Shown piece after piece: positions 58,001 through 64,000 of a stretch of 64,000 nucleotides of DNA. Below the pieces are notes generated by a model. It did no database searches and had not been told where the DNA came from. It saw nothing but the letters and a program-made list of their open reading frames with translations. How positions within the stretch are numbered: the first letter of the stretch is position 1; each line of letters starts with the position of its first letter. Source of the stretch: Anaeramoeba flamelloides (lineage: Eukaryota > Metamonada > Anaeramoebidae); the NCBI GenBank assembly GCA_027625915.1, contig JANTQA010000015.1:1-64000 (forward strand). Reading direction: 5' to 3'. Made by a program: the position numbers and the translations under genes.

Positions 58001-61000
58001 AAATATCATCAAATAAGGAATCTATTAAGGTTTCTTTTAACCAACTTTTAAAATCAGTATAATTTAAAATGTGCTGTATCCATTCCTTCCCTCTGGATTC
58101 GGCACCAGCTTCAATTATTCTCATCGAATTAGTAATCAATTTTGCATTTTCTTGAATGAATTTCTGATCAGAATCTTGACTAGAATTATGTACCATAGTC
58201 ATTAACATTTCTAAAAATTCAAATTCAGAAATTGATTTTAATTGTACTATTTCATTTAAATAAATTAATTTTTCCTTTTCTTCTTCATTTTTCTGTTCCT
58301 TTTGGCTTTTATTATTATTTTCTTCTCCCACTTCCTCTACTTCCTCTTCTATTACCGCCAATTTAAATATTAAAGAAACTAAGCCAGATAAAGCTTGCTT
58401 TTTGATGATTTTACTTTCATTTATTTTAGAAACAGATACTAAAAGATGAATTAAATGTTCAATCCCTCCAAATTTTACAAAATAATCGATCCAATAATTT
58501 TCTTCTTCAATGGATTTTTCAATTATATTATTAATGATTTGAATAGAATAAACTAATTTATATAAAGAATCATTATTTAAAATTTCATTCCAATTAATTT
58601 TATGATCAGTTATATTAATTTCATTATTATTCTTTTCTTCCATTTCAATTTCAATTGTATTCACATTTTCATTTTTGTTCTCATTCTTGTTATCTTCATT
58701 TTCATTTACATTTTCATTAACATTTTTATTTTCATTAGCATTTTCATTTTCATTTTCATTTTCATTTTTATTCTCATTTTTGATCTTTTTATTTGGAATC
58801 TGGATAAATTGAAATAAATTATTAAATTTTAAATATAATTCTTCATTTGAAGGCATTAACATCAATAGTTCCCAAACACTATTAATGATTTCATCATCAT
58901 CCAATTCAAACATACCAAATAGTTCATTAAAAAAATTAGACAATAAATAACTAGGTACCAAATTGTTATCAATATTTTTAAAGCTATTATAATTATTATG
59001 ATCATTATCATTATTGTTACTGTATCTATTATTAGCATAATTACCTGTGTTATTTTGTTGGCCACTTGGTCTATAAGTTTTAATTACCTTCAATTTTGAA
59101 CCGTCAATCAAACCAACTTGAGTTAAAACTTCATTCACTTTCGAATCAATAAATGAAATTCTATTATGAAAAATTCTAAAACCATCAACTGGCAAATCGA
59201 TTACTTCACTAATTTTCATTTTTAACATTGCTATCGTATCATTTGCGTCAACTGCAATCGAATGTTGTGTTTGCTTATGACCATTAGCACTATAGACTAA
59301 TCGGGTAACTGTGATTGTAATTGGGCATTTATTTGCTAATTGGGAATGACGATCGAATTGCAATTGGTCGGTTGAGAGATTTTTTTCAATAAAATCGATA
59401 AATTTTGAAATTATTTTTAAAATCCTTTGTGTAATTAAAATTTTACTTTGATTATTGTTTGTGTTGTTGTTGTTATTATTATTATTATTATTATTATTGT
59501 TATTGTTATTACTTTCAACATTATTACTATTAGTTAATTCTAATTGAGAAAAACATTCTTTTAAAAATTCCTTTCTTTTTTTGGAACCATATTCTGGTAT
59601 TATGGTTTGATTTAAATTTTGAAATTGTATTAAAAAATCAATTGCCTGTTTCAAAACTTCATCATTAACAGTTTGACAGCAAATAGCAAACAATTCTTGA
59701 ATACCAACCATTTTTTGACTATCCCTTTGGATCACTTCAAAATTATTAGATTGGCCAGTGATATTATTTAAATAATAATTACCATAATGACCAAAATGTT
59801 TAAAAAATTTAAAAATACTAATATTATATCTTTTTGGATCTAAAGATAATATTTTTTTAAATAAGAAATCGTCTACTTGATATAAAGTTCTAGTTGTTGG
59901 AATCCAATCTAAAAAGCGATCACTTTCACTTTGAAATAATTTTTTTTGAAATAAAAATTCCCACATTTCATTTGTTTGCTCGATAGAAATTGAGACATTT
60001 TTTGAGAAATCAATGAAATCTTTTAAAAATTGTAACCTTATATTAATCTGTTCTAAATATGAGAGAGAATCGGTAAAGCAATAGTTGACCCATTTTAATT
60101 GATTTTTGCCATTGGAATTACTACTGCTGTGTTCCTCGGTATTATCATTATCATTATCATTATTATCATTATTATTATTATTATTACCACGACTGCTACC
60201 ATTAGTGTGATAATCATTATTTAAATTAATTGGAGGTTTACTAATATCCAAATTATTTTGAGAGATGTATGTTTTAATTTTCTTTTGGTATACTCTTAAA
60301 TCATCTAAAGCTACCTGAATTAAATGATACTTGTTTTCAAGTAATATCGCAACTTCATTTCTATAAATTGATACAGATCCTAATGATTTTGTTAATATTT
60401 CATTTTCTTTCTGATTACTCCCAATGGAATTACTCATCTTAGGATATGTTTGAATAATTGAAATTAATAATTGGAACGTAATTAAATGATTTCTCCCAGA
60501 TTTAATAATTTCTACAATTTGCTTAATAGTTTTTTTTTTTAAATTTAATGGGAAATGTTTACTTTCAAATAATTTTTCTAAATATTCCTTTAAAGATAAT
60601 CTGGTTGAATATTTGATTTTGTTTGAACAAATTAATTCCATAAAGTAATTAAATGGTCTTAAAGTATTTCTTAAACTGCCCCTTGTAAAATTTTGAAGAA
60701 ATTTCATATTTGGAGTATTCCATTTAGTAATTGTCTTGATCTTGTTTTCAAAAATATAATCACATAATTCTAAATCTAAACTTGGTGTTATTTGTCCAAT
60801 GGTATCATAAATTGTTTCAGAAAGCGAAGTGTGTACTCCTATATTTGGGTAGATATTATAATTATTTATTTGTTTATTTTTTTTTTTTTTTTGATTAGAA
60901 TTATTGAAATTGATTATTATTTAGAAATAAACATATCCTCAACATTTTTTAGGAATTCAAAACATTTAATAGAATAATTCTACTTTACTTTGCTGAAATT

Positions 61001-64000
61001 TGTAAATATTTTTTGAGAATCTTTTTCAAAAGTTTTTTTTATCATTTTCTGATGTTATTTGTTTTCATTTCATATTTTTTTTCCAATTATATAATGGATT
61101 TTATTATTATTTTTTGATCCTTCTTTTTTTTATATTGATAAATTTTCTTTATTTACTGCCTTTTTTCAATCATAAAAAAAAAAAAAAATAAAAATTAACA
61201 AATGATTTTCTTTGGATCGAAAAAATTTTTTTAAATGATTAATATGAAGCTAAAGTTTATATTTTTAAAAATAAAACAATCAAAAATAAAATTAGTTGAT
61301 GGTATCGAGATTTTGATCGATCGATATTGTTTATTTGAGTGAAAATTTAACGTACATCCATTATTTTAAATGTGTTAACATTTTCATTTTTTTTTTTTTT
61401 TTTTTTTACTTACAATGAATCAAATTAATTATTATTTGACAAACCCTGAAAAAAAAAGCAAGAATTATTGAGTTAAATTGCTGGGATTTTAAACAATAAG
61501 AGATAAATGTTTAAATATTTTGTCAATGGCAAACCTTCTCAGAAGTAATAATACGATTTATTGTTATGCATTTTTTTTTTTTTTTGTAGATGTGATTGAA
61601 TCGAAGTCTGTTACGATATATGGAAGCAGTTTTTCAGAAACGGGGACCTTAGTTTGAATATGTATTTGTAAATTATGTTCGATATTAAAACGTAAGTATT
61701 TTTCTCTTTTAATTATTATTTTTATTTTTTCAATAATTTTTGTTTATTATTTTTTTTTATTTTTTTCTTGAATTTTTCTTTTTTGAGATTTTTTTTTCAA
61801 TTTTAGAGTTTCAAGTTTGACAAAGTCTTTAAAACCACTTAATCCTCACTTTGTTCTAATTATGGTATTCCCATTACATGTCATATATATCTTTGATTAA
61901 TATATCATATAAGATATATTTATCTGTTTTAAATTTATTCAACAATATATGTATATCTATGTTTGGCTATTACTTTTTTATATTCATTTCAATAAGATTG
62001 GAGAAGATTTCCTATTTCAAGTATCTTTGCATTTTATCCATATTGATTCTACCTTCTTGAATTATTTTTAAATATTACAAAAACTTCCAACTTTTTGAGA
62101 TTTTTCGGTTCTTTTCAATAGTTTTGCATAACAATCAATTTTATTTCTTTTTCGGGTAAATCTTGATACCAATTAATTAAATTAGGCTTTTGGAAGTAAT
62201 AATATGATGAAATGAAGAAAACACCATTGCTATCGCCTATATCCCCCGGAAGAAATAAAACAATAGATATACTGAAAAGGCGTTGGATAATTTCTTTAAC
62301 ATCTACTAGACACTTTTATTTGATGGTAATGAAATCTCAAAACAGATGTGTGTAAGTGCTTTGTATTGAAGAAAAATTTTTTGATCAGGGTGGTTTATAT
62401 GGATCTACTCCAAAAGGATACATCAAATTAAAAAGAAAACACCAAAGGAAAAAAATACACTTTGATAGATTGTGTAGTCATTGGACAATTCAGGAGCGAA
62501 GACAAGTAATTTTCTCTCGGATGATACCTTGATTGAGATCTAAATAAGTTAAAGAAAAAAGGTGGCATCTGCAGAGAATAAAAAGTTAAAGAAATGAGTT
62601 CAAATATTGCACTTTTCATGTAGTTCGTAATGAAACAAAGTATCTGCTTTTTTTATTTTTTTTGGGAGCAATAGGATAAAATTCTTAAAATAAATTCACC
62701 CATATACAAGACTTCTTACAAAAGTGAAAAATATCAACAAATACTTTAGAATTTAAATTTTTCCTCAATTTGATCAAGAAAATAATAATCTTGTTTTTTT
62801 TTCATGTATCACTTTTTTTTCACAGCATAATATGGCTAAAAAAGCATTTAAATAATTACCACCTCAAAAAATTTATTTCAAAAAAAAAAATATTTTTTTA
62901 CAAAATAAGAATTATATTTTGGAAAAATTTTGGTTTAATTAAAAACAAATCTAAAGAGCTGTTTATATCGTTTTTTGTAATTTAGATTGCTGAATTCGAA
63001 AAAAAGTTGGCAATTACTAACTTTGTTAAGTTCAAACTTCAAAAAAATATTAATCAATTTTTTACCATTAAACTGAAGTTTGAAAAAACTTTATTATAAA
63101 AATTAGAAAACCATAAGCGTTATTGATTAAATTTTAGTGTTCATTCTTCTCAAAATTATAAATTTCCAAAAAAAATATTAATTTGGAAAAAGACAAAAAT
63201 GTTTATTCTTTTAAATTATTGAAATAAAAAAATTGAAATATATTTACCTTTTGCAGAATCAAAAATAATATCAATCATTTTGTTGGATAACTTTTCGTTT
63301 TTGCATAAAAATGAAATAATTTCATCAGATGCGCCAATAATTTGAGCATGCATTGAAACGCCAAATATTTCATTTATAATTTGATTTTTTTCAATCCAAT
63401 CGAATAAAACACTAATTAATTTATTAATTAAATTTGAAGTTTTTTAAATATTTAATATTACAATAAATATAAACATTAGTTACAGTTATAATTCTAAAAT
63501 AAAAACAAGAACAAGAACAAGAACTAGAGAAAGAACTAGAGAAAGAACCGGTGAAAGAACTCGAAAAAGACCTCGAGAAAGAACTAGAGAAAGAACTTTA
63601 CAAGAACATAAACACAAATAAAAACAAGAATAAAAAGAAAAATATTTTCAAAATAATGACAAACTCTTTTGTTAAATATTTATATTTTTTTCTCTTTCTT
63701 CTATGGTATTTCGAAGACGAATTATAAATTTCCAAATTATTAATTACTTCGTTCATACGAGTTATTGCGAGGAATCTCATTTCAAGAGTGGAGGAATAGA
63801 ACATTTTTAATGTAAGATCTAGTTGGAATTGCTCTGTAATTTGCCTCCATTTGTTGCCTCTTGAAGACGATTTCGCAAGTGTGATAATTGAAGAAATTAA
63901 TAGCTGTGATTGCTTTTTCCCAAACTGCTTTAAAGTGTCATAGTCGACTAACATGAAGCGATTTAAGATTAATGGGAATAATTTCCCGAACACTTTACAG
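52032..64000 (-). CDS. Giant ubiquitin-specific protease, USP9X/USP24/USP34-like (5' partial)
   Basis: Proposed exons on the minus strand: from the window edge to about 63665, 63411-63248, and 60838-52032; the last alone holds 2891 codons from ATG 60707, but reading on upstream of that ATG gives further family-like protein, so it is internal. Numbered from that ATG: helical repeats, a ubiquitin-like domain about 460-545, the Cys box GLVNLGATCYMNSLLQQL (C1179), a poly-Asp insert about 1220-1240, His box EFGHYYSYVR (H1525) with WLKCDD following, and a long helical C-terminus with poly-Asp near 2045. Upstream exons carry LTLKMFYSSTLEMRF and WIEKNQIINEIFG, typical of the region before the UBL in USP9X-type enzymes. 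It removes ubiquitin from protein substrates. Poly-Asn, Asp and Lys/Glu tracts are inserts. A host gene, apparently intact. Confidence 0.92.
61206..61360 (+). repeat. Dispersed intergenic repeat, copy 4 (diverged)
   Basis: Inside the intron; shares AAATTTTTTTAAATGATT, TTGATCGATCGAT and GTGAAAATTTAAC with 8090-8210, same orientation. Confidence 0.4.
62386..62590 (+). pseudogene. Tc1-like transposase fragment
   Basis: The plus strand reads GGLYGSTPKGYIKLKRKHQ, then SHWTIQERRQVIFS, then in the next frame DDTLIEI. This matches the usual Tc1 order of a GLYG-type end of the DNA-binding part, a WT-x-W-like block and FSDE with the first catalytic Asp. It has stops after the shift and no intact ends were found. 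It lies in the large intron, opposite in strand to the host gene. Confidence 0.65.
63412..63664 (-). other. 253 bp intron of the ubiquitin protease gene
   Basis: Proposed acceptor AATTAATTAG at 63412, donor GTTTGT near 63664. The join gives an in-frame Asp and the expected YLTKD-VLFDWIEK order. It contains imperfect GAAAGAACTAGA repeats (63500-63600). The donor is non-optimal, so the 5' border is less certain. Confidence 0.55.

Larger units (their letters stand above)
60839..63247 (-). other. 2.4 kb intron of the ubiquitin protease gene
   Basis: Donor GGTAAATA at 63247 and acceptor AAATATAG at 60839. Joining leaves phase intact: the single base G from the upstream exon plus GA gives Gly, and the protein across the join (SAKG then VHTSLSETIYDTIG) fits the family. 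The intron is AT-rich and carries a decayed Tc1-like transposase fragment and a dispersed repeat block. Confidence 0.7.

Overview
The window is nuclear DNA of an AT-rich eukaryotic microbe (roughly 20-25% GC between genes; TAA, TAG and TGA all act as stops). Genes are sparse, intergenic DNA is packed with mobile-element debris, coding tracts run to poly-Asn, poly-Asp and Lys/Glu repeats, and one gene has short and long GT-AG introns. The leucine-rich-repeat/ankyrin/BTB proteins with Lys-Glu inserts recall Anaeramoeba-type metamonad amoebae; that placement is inference from protein style, not proof. I found no rRNA, tRNA or CRISPR.

Layout. 1-5.1 kb: AT-rich DNA with four copies of a fold-back MITE family. 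5.2-11.7 kb: two tandem, degenerate LRR-ankyrin-BTB gene copies. 15.9-17.6 kb: an intact, GC-richer gene for a predicted secreted protein built of four pairs of an IGxMADRI-type motif. 18-22 kb: further MITEs, fold-backs and tandem repeats.

24.6-39.6 kb is a nest of insertions. An old transposase gene (minus strand) has been split at a TA by a 13.2 kb Tc1/mariner-like (pogo-like) DNA transposon (24855-38047) whose terminal repeats match those of the MITEs. The transposon encodes a DDD transposase that was once continuous, in frame, with a USP/USPL1-like cysteine peptidase. It also carries about 16.6 copies of a 65 bp satellite and a full-length 6.75 kb LINE (30650-37402) flanked by a 16 bp target-site duplication. 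Two MITEs of the same terminal-repeat family sit in the 5' part of the old transposase gene. This transposase-deubiquitinase element is the main candidate for an undescribed system.

39.7-51.2 kb: AT-rich DNA with three copies of a TATA-bearing, hairpin-rich repeat, another MITE family, a twin hairpin and a 5'-truncated LINE with its own target-site duplication. 52.0-64.0 kb: a giant host ubiquitin-specific protease gene of the USP9X/USP24/USP34 type on the minus strand, running off the right edge. Two introns could be placed; the 2.4 kb one contains a decayed Tc1-like transposase fragment.
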